From Pseudomonadaceae bacterium (lineage in GTDB: Bacteria > Pseudomonadota > Gammaproteobacteria > Pseudomonadales > Pseudomonadaceae): 64,000 nucleotides of DNA. The position numbers were made by a program, and so were the translations under genes. The stretch spans positions 186,001 through 250,000 of the forward strand of contig CAAFUS010000013.1 of NCBI GenBank assembly GCA_900766265.1, read 5' to 3'. Below are positions 1 to 8,114 of the stretch, one piece after another (position 1 is the first letter of the stretch; every line of letters begins with the position of its first letter). Below the pieces are notes generated by a model that made no database searches, was not told the DNA's origin, and was given only the letters and a program-made list of their open reading frames with translations.

Positions 1-1
1 G

Positions 2-325
2 CACATCGTCCTCTCGCGGCGCCTGGCCGAGGTCGGCCACTACCCGGCCATCGACATCAGCGCCTCGGTCAGCCGCTGCATGAGCCAGGTCAGCCCACCG
101 GCACAGCTGGGCGCTGCCCGGCAGCTCAAGGAGCTTTACGGCACCTTCGAGAAGATCAGGGAGTTGATCCCGCTCGGCGGCTACACGCCGGGCATGGACG
201 CCAAGACCGACCGGGCGGTGCAGCTCGCGCCGCGGATAGAGCGCTTCCTGCGCCAGGAAGTGGGCGAGGCCGCAGAGCTGCAGACCAGCCTGGCCTCCCT
301 GCAGGGAGTGCTCGGCAAGTCATGA
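2..325 (+). CDS. fliI: Flagellar export ATPase FliI (lateral system), C-terminal fragment
   Basis: The reading frame is open from base 2 and encodes about 107 residues ending in TGA; the start lies left of the window. Visible motifs are those of the C-terminal part of flagellar/type III ATPases: HIVLSRRLAE, then HYPAIDISASVSR, then the helical PGMDAKTDRAV segment. FliI energises export of rod, hook and filament subunits with FliH and FliJ. The Walker motifs lie outside the window. The stop overlaps the fliJ start by 4 bases (ATGA). Placed before fliJ-flgM-flgN and lateral-type genes, it is the secondary-system copy (LfiI). Confidence 0.93.
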   Translation, partial: HIVLSRRLAEVGHYPAIDISASVSRCMSQVSPPAQLGAARQLKELYGTFEKIRELIPLGGYTPGMDAKTDRAVQLAPRIERFLRQEVGEAAELQTSLASLQGVLGKS

Positions 326-747
326 AGGAGCAGATCGAAACCCTTTCGCGGCTGGCCAGCCTGCGCGGCAACAAGGTTCGGCAGATGCTCGGCCGGGTTC
401 AGTACCAGCAGAACCTCTGCCAGCGCTACCGTAACAACATCACAGGCTTGAGCCGCCTGTGCGGCTTCAGCGTGCCCATGAGCACGCCGCTGCAGCGTGA
501 CAACCAGCAGCGCTACAAGGCCACCCTATACAAGATGGTCGAGCTGCAGCGGCGCGAACTGGAAGTGGCCGAGCAGGCGCTGGAGCGGATCCAGCGCGAG
601 CTGCTGCAGGCAATGCGCAGCGAAAAGGTCGTGGCCCAGCTGATCGAGACCAAGATGGATCAATGGCAACTGCTGTTGGCCCAGCAGGAGCAGAAGATCC
701 AGGATGGCCTCGCCGCCCAGGCCTGGTGGCGCGGCCAGTCATTCTGA
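322..747 (+). CDS. fliJ: Flagellar export protein FliJ (lateral system)
   Basis: A 141-residue, almost wholly helical, Glu/Gln/Arg-rich protein translationally coupled to fliI by an ATGA overlap. Size, heptad-like coiled-coil character and position after fliI identify FliJ, the central stalk that sits in the FliI hexamer and helps couple ATP hydrolysis to export. Primary sequence of FliJ is poorly conserved, so the call leans on context and composition. No signal peptide or membrane segment is visible. It ends the left-hand transcription unit; a promoter-like element follows before flgM. Confidence 0.88.
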   Translation: MKEQIETLSRLASLRGNKVRQMLGRVQYQQNLCQRYRNNITGLSRLCGFSVPMSTPLQRDNQQRYKATLYKMVELQRRELEVAEQALERIQRELLQAMRSEKVVAQLIETKMDQWQLLLAQQEQKIQDGLAAQAWWRGQSF

Positions 748-776
748 CGGCCGGCGCGAGCGCGGCAAAAAATTGA

Positions 777-810
777 TTTAAGTTATCCGTTCTCGCGGTC
801 GCCTGTTTGG
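777..810 (+). promoter_or_regulatory. Putative lateral sigma-28 (LafS/FliA) promoter for flgMN
   Basis: TTTAAG at 777 and GTCGCCT at 798 lie 21 bases apart start to start, about 35 bases before the flgM ATG. The same two boxes with identical phasing occur before fliD (1602) and before the flagellin gene (10653 downward, minus strand). The arrangement resembles a FliA promoter (TAAAGTTT, 11-12 base spacer, GCCGATAA) with a divergent -10. Assigning it to the FliA encoded at 5456-6190 is inference. Confidence 0.6.
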
Positions 811-839
811 CTGTAACCGAAACATTTCTGGAATTTCTC

Positions 840-1127
840 ATGGAAATCAGCAGGCACTTCAAGCCCGTCCTGGCGACTCCGGTCGAAGCGTCCGGCAAGC
901 CCCGCGCCGTCGAAGCGAACGCTGCGGCCAGCGCGTCGCAGCGCCCGGCCGTCACGGCCCCGGATCTGCCGCTCGAGCAGCTCCAGGCTGCGCTGCGCGC
1001 CATGCCCGATGTTGATCTGGACAAGGTCGCGGCGATCAAGCAGGCGCTGCAGCGCGGCGAGATCTCCACCGACCCGGCCGCGCTCGCCAGCAGTGTGCTG
1101 AGCTATCACAGCGGAAGCGATGCGTGA
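840..1127 (+). CDS. flgM: Anti-sigma-28 factor FlgM (lateral system)
   Basis: A 95-residue protein. The disordered, Ala-rich N-terminal half is followed by a typical FlgM C-terminus (DLDKVAAIKQALQRGEIS, then DPAALASSVL), the part that binds and inhibits FliA. It would be exported once the hook-basal body is complete, freeing FliA for late genes. ATG at 840 is preferred; an in-frame TTG at 807 would add 11 residues but would overlap the promoter-like element. No strong Shine-Dalgarno is visible for either. The stop overlaps flgN, and the likely target sigma factor is encoded about 4.6 kb downstream. Confidence 0.85.
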   Translation: MEISRHFKPVLATPVEASGKPRAVEANAAASASQRPAVTAPDLPLEQLQAALRAMPDVDLDKVAAIKQALQRGEISTDPAALASSVLSYHSGSDA

Positions 1128-1564
1128 GCCAGCGTGAAAAACTGCTCGGCGTGATTGAGGCGGACCTGCGTCAGGACTGCAGCGACTACCTGAGCCTGCG
1201 CGGCCTGATGCAGGAACTCTACGGTGGCCTGCTCGAGCGCGACAGCGCACGGATCGACGTGCTCAACCCGCAGATAGTCGCCCTGGTCGATCTGCTGCGC
1301 CTGCGCGCGCAGCGTCGCAGCAAGGTGCTCGCCGCCTTCGGGCTGGGCCAGCGCGGCGAGGACATGCTGGCATTGCTCGCCCAGCTGCCCGCGTCCCAGT
1401 CCCGGGATCTGCAGAACGTCTGGCAGCAGCTGGGCAATCTGGCCGAGCAGTGCAAGGGGCTCAACGACCGCAACGGGAAGCTGCTGGCGATGCATCACGA
1501 CATCCTCAGCCAGCTGCTCGACGCCCAGGCCGACGCGCGCCTGTATGGCCCTCAAAGCTACTGA
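1124..1564 (+). CDS. flgN: Flagellar synthesis chaperone FlgN (lateral system)
   Basis: A 146-residue helical, soluble protein starting with GTG inside the flgM stop (GTGA overlap). FlgN family proteins are cytoplasmic chaperones for the hook-filament junction proteins FlgK and FlgL, both encoded here at 18793-21105. Length, all-helical composition (Leu, Gln, Arg, Asp) and coupling to flgM match the usual flgMN pair. Sequence conservation is low in this family, so the call depends largely on context. The transcription unit probably ends in the gap that follows. Confidence 0.82.
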   Translation: MSQREKLLGVIEADLRQDCSDYLSLRGLMQELYGGLLERDSARIDVLNPQIVALVDLLRLRAQRRSKVLAAFGLGQRGEDMLALLAQLPASQSRDLQNVWQQLGNLAEQCKGLNDRNGKLLAMHHDILSQLLDAQADARLYGPQSY

Positions 1565-1601
1565 CCCCGCTCCAGCCCTTCTGGCCCCTCGGCCATCCCA
1601 C

Positions 1602-1635
1602 CTTAAGTAATCGCCCGCCCGGGTCGCCTGTTATC
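1602..1635 (+). promoter_or_regulatory. Second copy of the putative LafS promoter element, upstream of fliD
   Basis: CTTAAG at 1602 and GTCGCCT at 1623 have the same 21-base phasing as the flgM and flagellin copies, and the adjoining bases (AAGTAATC and GTT) also match the flgM copy. It lies about 170 bases before the fliD start and upstream of a sigma-54 promoter, so fliD may have tandem promoters. The role is inferred from similarity to the other two copies. Confidence 0.5.
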
Positions 1636-1762
1636 AGAACAGCTTTCAGCTTTGCGCCTGGGCGGAAACGGCTTTTCCCCGTTGCGTCGTCGTCTTGCGA
1701 GGCGGAAGTGGATTTTCTGCGCGAGGCCTGCGCAAAGCCGCGTGATTCGCGGCTTTGAAGCG

Positions 1763-1779
1763 TTGGCACTCATCTTGCT
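1763..1779 (+). promoter_or_regulatory. Sigma-54 promoter for fliD operon
   Basis: TTGGCACTCATCTTGCT carries the diagnostic GG (1765-1766) and GC (1777-1778) separated by exactly 10 bases and fits the RpoN consensus (TGGCAC, 5 bases, TTGC). It lies 26 bases before the fliD ATG. RpoN plus a LafK/FleQ-type activator, not encoded in this window, is the expected driver of lateral flagellar genes. Confidence 0.8.
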
Positions 1780-1805
1780 TTTTCGCTTGGGAAGAGGGGG
1801 CCGTC

Positions 1806-3128
1806 ATGGCAATAGATTCCGATTACATTCAGCAGATGTCGAAGCAGCTGGCCGACTACGAGGTGCAATCCTCGCTGAGCCGGCTCAACCGCAACGAAGC
1901 CAACTACAAGGCCCAGCGCACAGCCTTGTCGACGCTGCGTACCTCGCTGAGCACCTTCAATTCGGCAGTCAAGGGGCTCAAGAGCACCACCTCGACCATG
2001 CTGGTCAACAGCGCGACCTTCAGCCAGGAAGGCTATGCCAGCGCAACCGTCGGGACCAAGGCCGTCCCGGGTTCCTACAGCTTTTTCGTCGAGCAGCTGG
2101 CCAGTGCCCATCAGGTCGCGATCGGCGGACTGAACGCTGCCAACATCGGCACCCAGGGCATCCTGACCATCGACCAGGGTGGCAGCAGCTTCGACATCGA
2201 CCTGTCTACCATCGATAGCGACGGCAACGGCAGCGCCTCCCTGGAAGAGCTGGCCGCCGCGATCAACAAGCACGCGGGCAACACCGGCACCAAGGCAACG
2301 CTGGTGCGCAGCAACGGCGAGGTCTCGTTGGTGCTCTCCAGCGAGAAGAGCGGCGCCGATAACGCCATCAGCCTGCAGACCAGCGGCACCACTCCCGAAC
2401 TGACCGCGGCTGTGGACGGGCGCCAGGAGCTGACCCGCGCCCAGGACGCAAAAGTGCGGCTGGGCGGTGAAGGCGGCATGTTGCTGACCAACGCCAGCAA
2501 CACCTTCGACAGCGTCATCGATGGCGTCAGCCTGACCTTCACCAAGACCCACGCCGCTGGCGAGCAACCGCTGAGCCTGGAAATCGGCCAGGACAAGAGC
2601 GCGACCCAGGAAAAGGCGCAGAGCTTCGTCACTGCCTTCAACGCCTTGATGACCAGCCTGGACAGCCTCACCGCCAGCGGCAACGAGACCACCGCCCGCG
2701 GCCCACTGGCTGGCGATTCGAGCGTTCGCGCCATCGAAAATCGCTTGAACCAGCTGCTGCGTACCGATTTCGGTGGCGTCAACCTGATCAGCTTCGGCAT
2801 CAGCGCCGACCGCAACGGCAAGCTGACCATCGATGCCGGCCGCTTCGAAGCGGCGGTGGCCAACGATCCGGAGGGCTTCGAGAAGCTCTTCACCGGCAAG
2901 GGCAATCTGCTCGATTCCATCGACAAGAACCTGTCGGTTTACACCAGCAGCGCCAACGGGGTGCTGAAGAACCGTATGGACACTCTGGACATGAACCTGC
3001 GGCGGATCGACGAGCAGTTCGACAAGTTGCAGGAGCAGTACAACAGCTTCTACGCCCGCTACCTCAAGCAGTACACCTCCATGATGCAGACGATGCAGGC
3101 CATGGAGCAGACCTTTGGAATGTTCTGA
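1806..3128 (+). CDS. fliD: Flagellar filament cap FliD (LafB)
   Basis: A 440-residue hook-associated protein 2. The N-terminal region (about 5-100) has the FliD_N pattern with coiled-coil character; the C-terminal part (about 210-430) has the FliD_C features and ends in a helical segment (RIDEQFDKLQEQYNSFY) typical of the cap. It caps the growing filament and folds flagellin into place. The ATG at 1806 is preferred over upstream frames because of the purine-rich AGAGGGGG just before it and the MAIDSDYIQQ start. The stop overlaps fliS. First gene of a run that continues to motB. Confidence 0.93.
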   Translation: MAIDSDYIQQMSKQLADYEVQSSLSRLNRNEANYKAQRTALSTLRTSLSTFNSAVKGLKSTTSTMLVNSATFSQEGYASATVGTKAVPGSYSFFVEQLASAHQVAIGGLNAANIGTQGILTIDQGGSSFDIDLSTIDSDGNGSASLEELAAAINKHAGNTGTKATLVRSNGEVSLVLSSEKSGADNAISLQTSGTTPELTAAVDGRQELTRAQDAKVRLGGEGGMLLTNASNTFDSVIDGVSLTFTKTHAAGEQPLSLEIGQDKSATQEKAQSFVTAFNALMTSLDSLTASGNETTARGPLAGDSSVRAIENRLNQLLRTDFGGVNLISFGISADRNGKLTIDAGRFEAAVANDPEGFEKLFTGKGNLLDSIDKNLSVYTSSANGVLKNRMDTLDMNLRRIDEQFDKLQEQYNSFYARYLKQYTSMMQTMQAMEQTFGMF

Positions 3129-3526
3129 TGAATCCCTATTCGTTCAATGACAGCTACGACAGCTACCGCTCCGTGGACCTCGAAGCCCGCGCAGCCGCAG
3201 CGTCGCCCTACGAGCTGGTGCTGGTCCTGTTCGACGGCCTGCTCGACGAGCTGGCGCGCGCCCGCGGGCATATCGAGCACAAGCGCTTCCAGCAGAAGGG
3301 TGCCTCGCTGGAAAAGTGCATGAACATTCTCAACGGCCTCAACGGCGCGCTCGATTACGAGGGCGGCGGCGAGGTGGTGCAAGAGCTGGCGCGTCTGTAC
3401 GACTACTGTATCTATCGGCTCTCCGATGTCAGCGTGACCCTCTCGCTGGACGGGCTGGACGAAGTCGTGCGCCTGCTCGGCATCCTGCGCGAAGGCTGGG
3501 AGGGCGTCAGTGCCGCACGCAAATGA
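3128..3526 (+). CDS. fliS: Flagellin export chaperone FliS (LafC)
   Basis: A 132-residue helical protein with the FliS hallmarks: an N-terminal Tyr-rich leader (NPYSFNDSYDSYRSV), then the SPYELVLVLFDGLLDELARARG helix and the later LARLYDYCIYRL helix. FliS binds the C-terminal helices of flagellin in the cytoplasm and prevents premature polymerisation. It starts within the fliD stop (TGATG), and the next gene starts inside its 3' end. Its client should be the flagellin at 9726-10565. Confidence 0.95.
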   Translation: MNPYSFNDSYDSYRSVDLEARAAAASPYELVLVLFDGLLDELARARGHIEHKRFQQKGASLEKCMNILNGLNGALDYEGGGEVVQELARLYDYCIYRLSDVSVTLSLDGLDEVVRLLGILREGWEGVSAARK

Positions 3527-3833
3527 CATCCGCCGCCTGAAGGAGCTGGGCCAGCAGCTCGAACAGGCGATGCAGCTCGATGACTGGAGCCTGATCAGCG
3601 AAGCCGATCAGGCGATCGCGCAGTGCCTGAAGGCGCTGGGCGATCGCCTGCATCCGAGCGACGAGCTGACGCGCGCCCGCGCCGAACTGCAGCAATTGCA
3701 CGCGCGGGCGCTCAAGCGTTGCGCCGAAGAATGCGAACGCCTGCGCCAGCTGCTGGAAAATTGCGTCGAGCACGCCGAAGGTCGCGCGGCCTACCAGCGC
3801 ATCGGGCTCTTCGCGGTAGGTGACCAGCCATGA
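3510..3833 (+). CDS. fliT: FliT-like flagellar chaperone (LafD position)
   Basis: A 107-residue, soluble, helical protein rich in Gln, Leu, Arg and Glu, starting with GTG 17 bases inside fliS. In lateral/Flag-2 loci the gene between fliS and fliK (lafD/lafX) encodes a FliT-like protein that chaperones FliD. Size and position fit, but no strongly diagnostic motif is visible. The stop overlaps the fliK ATG by 4 bases. It could equally be annotated as a hypothetical flagellar protein. Confidence 0.65.
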   Translation: MPHANDIRRLKELGQQLEQAMQLDDWSLISEADQAIAQCLKALGDRLHPSDELTRARAELQQLHARALKRCAEECERLRQLLENCVEHAEGRAAYQRIGLFAVGDQP

Positions 3834-4942
3834 TGCGTCCGGTCAGCCTGCCATCGCTGCTCGGCGCCTTGGTCGAGGGGCAGCCCCAGGCCGTGCGCCC
3901 GGCGGGGGTCGCCCAGCGCTCGACGGAGCTGTCGGAACGCACGGCGGCCCGCATCCCAGGACGTTTCGCCGAGCAGATGACCAGTGCGGCTGCGGCCGGC
4001 CAGGTGCTCGCCGCGCAAGCGGAGGGGCCGGTTCAGCCGCAGCCGGAGCTGCCCCAAGGGCGGCCGGCGCAGCCGGAGTCCGCCGAGCAGCCGGAACTCA
4101 CCGCCGAGCAGTGGCTGCAGGGGATGCTCGAGCAAAGCCTTGCCGTGGTGCAGGCGCGGGAGGGCGGTCGGATCGCCGGCGACGGCGACGAAGCCCTGTC
4201 CGAGCAGAAGGTGGTGCTGCAGGACGTCGATACGCAACCGCAGCCGGCAACCATCGCGGCCGACCAGCCCCTGCTGGCGATGCCGGCCGTTCTGCTCGAC
4301 CGTGGGAGCGGGCCGAACGCCGCCGCGAAGCTGGCCCAGCGCCCACTCGATCTGACGGCTGCGTCCTTGGCCGGTAGCGGTCGGACCGAACAGGTGCTGG
4401 GGGCCCCGCTGGACGCCCTGCTGGCGACCGACGATAGCGGATTGGCCGACACGGCCCTGCCAGGCGGCGAGCGTCAGCTGCTGGCCCAGCCGCAGGGTAA
4501 CGAGCGGCTGCTCCGCCTTGAGGCGCCGCAAGCCAAGTGGGGCGAGCAGATGCTTCAGGCACTGCGCGACAACGTCGAGCTGCAGTTACAGCAGCGCGTA
4601 CAGAACGCGACTATCCGTCTCGATCCGCCGGAACTGGGCAGCATGGAGATCTTCCTCAGCCATGAGTCAGGCCGCCTGACGGTGCAAATCTCCGCCACCA
4701 ACGGCGACGTGGCGCGGCTGCTGCAGCAGACCAGCGATCGTCTGCGCCACGAGCTGGTGGGGCAGAACTTCACCCAGGTCAACGTCCAGGTCGGCGCCGA
4801 TGGGCAGTCCGGGCGCGGCCAGGGGCACGGCCGCCAGCCGCACCTGCCGGACGACGAACCCCGGGTCGCGGGCAACTACTCCACGGCGCCAGCGGCCGAC
4901 GACGCGCGCGGCAGCGACAGTGATGTCCTGGTCACCGTATGA
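3830..4942 (+). CDS. fliK: Flagellar hook-length control protein FliK (LafE)
   Basis: A 370-residue protein with a long low-complexity Gln/Pro/Ala/Glu-rich N-terminal ruler (about 1-235) and a conserved Flg_hook C-terminal domain (about 235-325) containing QNATIRLDPPELGSMEI and a following GRLTVQI segment. FliK is exported intermittently, measures hook length and switches export specificity through FlhB. The last 45 residues are polar and probably disordered. The ATG overlaps the fliT-like stop. Its partner hook protein is FlgE (13133-14320). Confidence 0.9.
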   Translation: MMRPVSLPSLLGALVEGQPQAVRPAGVAQRSTELSERTAARIPGRFAEQMTSAAAAGQVLAAQAEGPVQPQPELPQGRPAQPESAEQPELTAEQWLQGMLEQSLAVVQAREGGRIAGDGDEALSEQKVVLQDVDTQPQPATIAADQPLLAMPAVLLDRGSGPNAAAKLAQRPLDLTAASLAGSGRTEQVLGAPLDALLATDDSGLADTALPGGERQLLAQPQGNERLLRLEAPQAKWGEQMLQALRDNVELQLQQRVQNATIRLDPPELGSMEIFLSHESGRLTVQISATNGDVARLLQQTSDRLRHELVGQNFTQVNVQVGADGQSGRGQGHGRQPHLPDDEPRVAGNYSTAPAADDARGSDSDVLVTV

Positions 4943-4979
4943 CCAGGCTCAACAGTGATTTCTCGAATATGGGTGTGAT

Positions 4980-5450
4980 ATGACGGCGCCTCGCCTTTTG
5001 ATTCTGATGGTCGTGCTCAACGTGCTGATCGTGGCGGGCGGCGTGGGCGTGGCCTACTGGCTGCTCAAGCCGGGTCTGAACGCGGCGGGTGAACCCCTGT
5101 CCGGCCAAGCCGAGATCGCCCCGGAGGCGACCATCGTCGACTACGCCTTCCATCCGGTGGAGAAGATCATCGTCAGCCTGCGCGGCGAGGGGCGCGAGCG
5201 CTATTTCGTCCTCGACCTGATGCTGCAGGCCGAGTCGGGCGACGAGCCGAAGAACTTCGAGCAGGCCGAGCCGCTGGTGCGCAACTCGGTGGTTTCCTAC
5301 CTCTCCACGCTGACCTTCGAGGAGCTGCGTGGCCTGCAGATCACCGAACTGCAGGCGCGTCTGGAGCAGGCGCTGTTCGCCGACTTCGCCAGCAAGAAGG
5401 CCGCAGTGCCCTTCAAGCAGGTGCTGGTCAGCAAGCTGATCGTGCAGTAG
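4980..5450 (+). CDS. fliL: Flagellar basal body-associated protein FliL (LafF)
   Basis: A 156-residue protein with a short cytoplasmic N-terminus, one membrane segment (LLILMVVLNVLIVAGGVGVAYWLL, about 6-29) and a periplasmic domain. It ends in the FliL-type FADFASKKAAVPFKQVLVSK region. FliL surrounds the stator and stabilises or strengthens motor output, which fits its placement just before fliA-motA-motB. The gap to fliK is only 37 bases, with a purine-rich region before the ATG. Five bases separate it from fliA. Confidence 0.9.
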   Translation: MTAPRLLILMVVLNVLIVAGGVGVAYWLLKPGLNAAGEPLSGQAEIAPEATIVDYAFHPVEKIIVSLRGEGRERYFVLDLMLQAESGDEPKNFEQAEPLVRNSVVSYLSTLTFEELRGLQITELQARLEQALFADFASKKAAVPFKQVLVSKLIVQ

Positions 5451-5455
5451 CCACC

Positions 5456-6190
5456 ATGATCGCGAACCCTGCAATCGACTATGGTTACGAGGCCGAGCCC
5501 GCCGGACGCGCGCTGTTCACGCCGGGCGCCGAGCAGCGTTGGCTGATGCAGTACCTGCCGCTGGTCAAGCGCATCGTCCGGCAACTGTCGCTGCAGGCCA
5601 ACCAGGTCCTGGATCGGGAAGACATGGAGCAGATCGGCCTGATGGGGCTGCTCGAGGGGCTGCGTCGCTATGGCGTTCCGGACGAGCAGTTCGGGCCCTT
5701 CGCGGCGCTGCGCATCCGCGGCGCGATACTGGATGAGCTGCGCCGCCAGGACTGGCGCCCGCGCCAGGTCCGCCAGCAGGTGCACAAGATCCGTGATGTT
5801 ATCCGCGGTCTGGTGCGGCAACTCGGTCGGCAGCCGACCGACGAGGAAATCCGCAGCCATGCCGGCCTCACCGAGGCGCAGTATCAAGACTTTCTCTGGG
5901 CCGACTCCTCCGAGGCCATCGAAAGCCTGGACGAGCTGCTGCAGGGCGGTCAGGAGAGCTTCGCCGAGAGCGGGGACGGTCTCGAGGAACGCTTCGTCAA
6001 GGAGCGTCTGCTGACCCAGGCGCTGAGCCGCCTGGACGAACGCGAGCGGCTGGTGCTGACGCTTTATTACCAGCACGAGCTGAGCCTGAAGGAAATCGCA
6101 CTGGTGCTCGAGGTCAGCGACGCGCGGGTCTGCCAGCTCAGCAAGCAGGCCATCGCCAAGGCCTGCCGTTTTCTCACGGACCGCCAATAG
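5456..6190 (+). CDS. fliA: Lateral flagellar sigma-28 factor FliA (LafS)
   Basis: A 244-residue sigma-70 family member. Region 2 is visible in YLPLVKRIVRQLS, the DREDMEQIGLMGLLEGLRRY helix and the FGPFAALRIRGAILDELRRQDW block that is near-invariant in FliA. Region 3 follows (LGRQPTDEEI). Region 4 has LDERERLVLTLYYQHELSLKEIA with its HTH VSDARVCQLSKQA. It should direct late genes of this system, probably from the three TTTAAG/GTCGCCT elements in the window, and be held by FlgM (840-1127). Lying within the structural operon, next to motor genes, it matches lafS rather than a polar fliA. Confidence 0.94.
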   Translation: MIANPAIDYGYEAEPAGRALFTPGAEQRWLMQYLPLVKRIVRQLSLQANQVLDREDMEQIGLMGLLEGLRRYGVPDEQFGPFAALRIRGAILDELRRQDWRPRQVRQQVHKIRDVIRGLVRQLGRQPTDEEIRSHAGLTEAQYQDFLWADSSEAIESLDELLQGGQESFAESGDGLEERFVKERLLTQALSRLDERERLVLTLYYQHELSLKEIALVLEVSDARVCQLSKQAIAKACRFLTDRQ

Positions 6191-6263
6191 CGGCCGATAT
6201 GCAGGCGCGGCGCCCGCCGCGATGCGCTCAACAGTCTGCCCACCAACGGAAGTAGTCATCGTC

Positions 6264-7136
6264 ATGCAGAAATTCATAGGAGCCCTGATCATCATCGCCT
6301 GCGTCCTGGGCGGTTACGCCATGGCCAACGGCGACATGCGCGTGCTCTGGCAGCCCGCAGAGGTGGTGATCATCCTGGGGGCTGCGCTCGGCAGCCTGGT
6401 GGTCGGCAATCCCAAGGAAGTGCTGATCGAGATGCTGCATCAGATCAAGGGGGTTTTCGTCTACCAGCGGCGTGGCGAGGAGTTTCAGCGCCAGCTGCTG
6501 ATGCTGCTGTACGAACTGCTGGAGATGGTCGATGTGGGCGGTCTCAAGGTGCTTGACTCGCACATCGAGGAGCCGGAAGCCAGTGACCTGTTTATTCGCT
6601 ATCCGCTGATCCTGCAGGAAAAGAACCTGATGGCGTTCATCGCCGACAACTTCCGTCTGATGGCGATGGGCAAGATCAGCGCCCATGAACTCGAAGGCTT
6701 CCTCGAGCAGGAGCTGGAGGCGATGGAGCATGCGCTGCTGCAACCGTCGCGCTCGCTGCACAAGATCGGCGAGGCGATGCCAGGGTTCGGTATTCTCGCG
6801 GCGATCATGGGCATCATCATCACCATGGGCAGCATCGGCGGCTCGGTCGCGGAGATCGGCGCGCACGTCGCGGCAGCGCTGGTCGGCACCTTCCTCGGCA
6901 TCTTCTTCTGCTACTGCCTGATGGACCCGCTTTCCAATGCCATGAGCCAGCGCATCAAGACCGAGCTCTCGGCGCTCGAATGCGTGCGTACCACCCTGGT
7001 GGCGCACGTGGCCGGCAAGCCCACGCTGCTGGCGGTCGACGCAGGCCGCAAGCTGATCGAGCAGGACGTCAAACCCGCCTTCAAGCAGCTCGAGGTCTGG
7101 GTCAACCAGTACGAGGAAGAAAGGGACGCCGCATGA
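6264..7136 (+). CDS. motA: Flagellar motor stator MotA (LafT)
   Basis: A 290-residue inner-membrane protein. ATG at 6264 gives the canonical start MQKFIGALIIIACVLGGYAMANG; an upstream ATG at 6222 would add an unlikely 14 residues. Four membrane segments are visible (about 2-22, 32-50, 170-195, 200-225). The large cytoplasmic loop contains the charged residues that contact FliG, and IGEAMPGFGILAAIMGIIITM carries the conserved Pro of the third membrane segment. With MotB it forms the ion-driven stator of the lateral motor. It overlaps motB by 4 bases. Confidence 0.94.
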   Translation: MQKFIGALIIIACVLGGYAMANGDMRVLWQPAEVVIILGAALGSLVVGNPKEVLIEMLHQIKGVFVYQRRGEEFQRQLLMLLYELLEMVDVGGLKVLDSHIEEPEASDLFIRYPLILQEKNLMAFIADNFRLMAMGKISAHELEGFLEQELEAMEHALLQPSRSLHKIGEAMPGFGILAAIMGIIITMGSIGGSVAEIGAHVAAALVGTFLGIFFCYCLMDPLSNAMSQRIKTELSALECVRTTLVAHVAGKPTLLAVDAGRKLIEQDVKPAFKQLEVWVNQYEEERDAA

Positions 7137-8038
7137 AGAATCGTGCCGGCAAAGACCACGAAGTCACTATCGTCAAGCGCCGCGGCAAGAAAGGCCATGG
7201 TGATGAGCACGGCGGTGCCTGGAAGGTGGCCTTCGCGGATTTCACCCTGGCGATGATGGCGCTGTTCATGGTCCTGTGGATCATCCAGCCGCAGATCGAC
7301 CAGTCCAATCCTTCGTTCGGGCAGATGGACACCAATCCCATCGTCGACGGCGGCGCGGGCATCTTCGACGGCAACAGCACAACGCCGCTGGACCTGGACG
7401 GCGTGCCGCTGCCCGCCCCCCAGGCGCGGCCGGAGGAAGGCCAGGCCGAAAGCGATCAGCCAGGGAGCAGGCGCTACAGCTCGGCTGCCGAGATGCAGTC
7501 ACTGGCCGAGCTGATGCGCGAGGTGGCCGAAGAGGTCGATGCGCTGGCCAACATAGAGGTCAACGTAGTGCCCCAGGGCCTGCGCATCCTGATCAAGGAC
7601 GACCAGCAGCGCTTCATGTTCCAGCGTGGCAGTGCGACGCTCAACCCGCATTTCAACCAGCTGCTCGCGGTGCTGTCGGGGGTGCTGGCCAAGGTCGAGA
7701 ACAAGCTGATCATCAGCGGCCATACCGATGCCACGCCTTACCGCCTGGCGTCGGGTTACGACAACTGGAACCTCTCCGGCGACCGGGCGCTGCGCGCACG
7801 CAACGTGCTGGTGGGCGCCGGCCTGCCGGAGCGCTCGGTGCTACAGGTCTCGGCCCAGGCCGACGTCATGCCGCTGCGCCCGGAGGACCCCGAGAACGGC
7901 GCCAACCGTCGCGTCGAGATCCTGCTGCTCACCGATGCGGCTGAAGCCTTGTATCGCGAGCTGTTCGGCGAGGGGTACGACCAGGTGCGCTTCACCGAGA
8001 GCGGCGCCCGCTACCGCAGCGGCGCGAGCCAGCCGTGA
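7133..8038 (+). CDS. motB: Flagellar motor stator MotB (LafU)
   Basis: A 301-residue protein. After a basic N-terminus comes WKVAFADFTLAMMALFMVLWII, a single membrane helix whose Asp36 is the expected ion-binding residue. A plug and linker follow, then an OmpA-like peptidoglycan-binding domain (about 160-285) with ISGHTDATPY and the NRRVEILLL end motif. It anchors the stator to the wall. The ATG at 7133 overlaps the motA stop (ATGA) and is preferred over longer frames. Proton coupling is the family expectation for lateral stators; it cannot be proved from sequence alone. Confidence 0.94.
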   Translation: MKNRAGKDHEVTIVKRRGKKGHGDEHGGAWKVAFADFTLAMMALFMVLWIIQPQIDQSNPSFGQMDTNPIVDGGAGIFDGNSTTPLDLDGVPLPAPQARPEEGQAESDQPGSRRYSSAAEMQSLAELMREVAEEVDALANIEVNVVPQGLRILIKDDQQRFMFQRGSATLNPHFNQLLAVLSGVLAKVENKLIISGHTDATPYRLASGYDNWNLSGDRALRARNVLVGAGLPERSVLQVSAQADVMPLRPEDPENGANRRVEILLLTDAAEALYRELFGEGYDQVRFTESGARYRSGASQP

Positions 8039-8114
8039 CCGTCAACGGGCCTGGCCTCGAAAAGAAGTGCGGGGGGCAAGGCGAGCGGGACGGCGAGAGG
8101 GCCGACCGTCGCGA

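Noticed and set aside
6264..6300. A LafS-type element before motA
   Set aside because: I looked for TTTAAG with GTCGCCT 21 bases on between fliA and motA and found none. motAB is probably read from the fliD operon.
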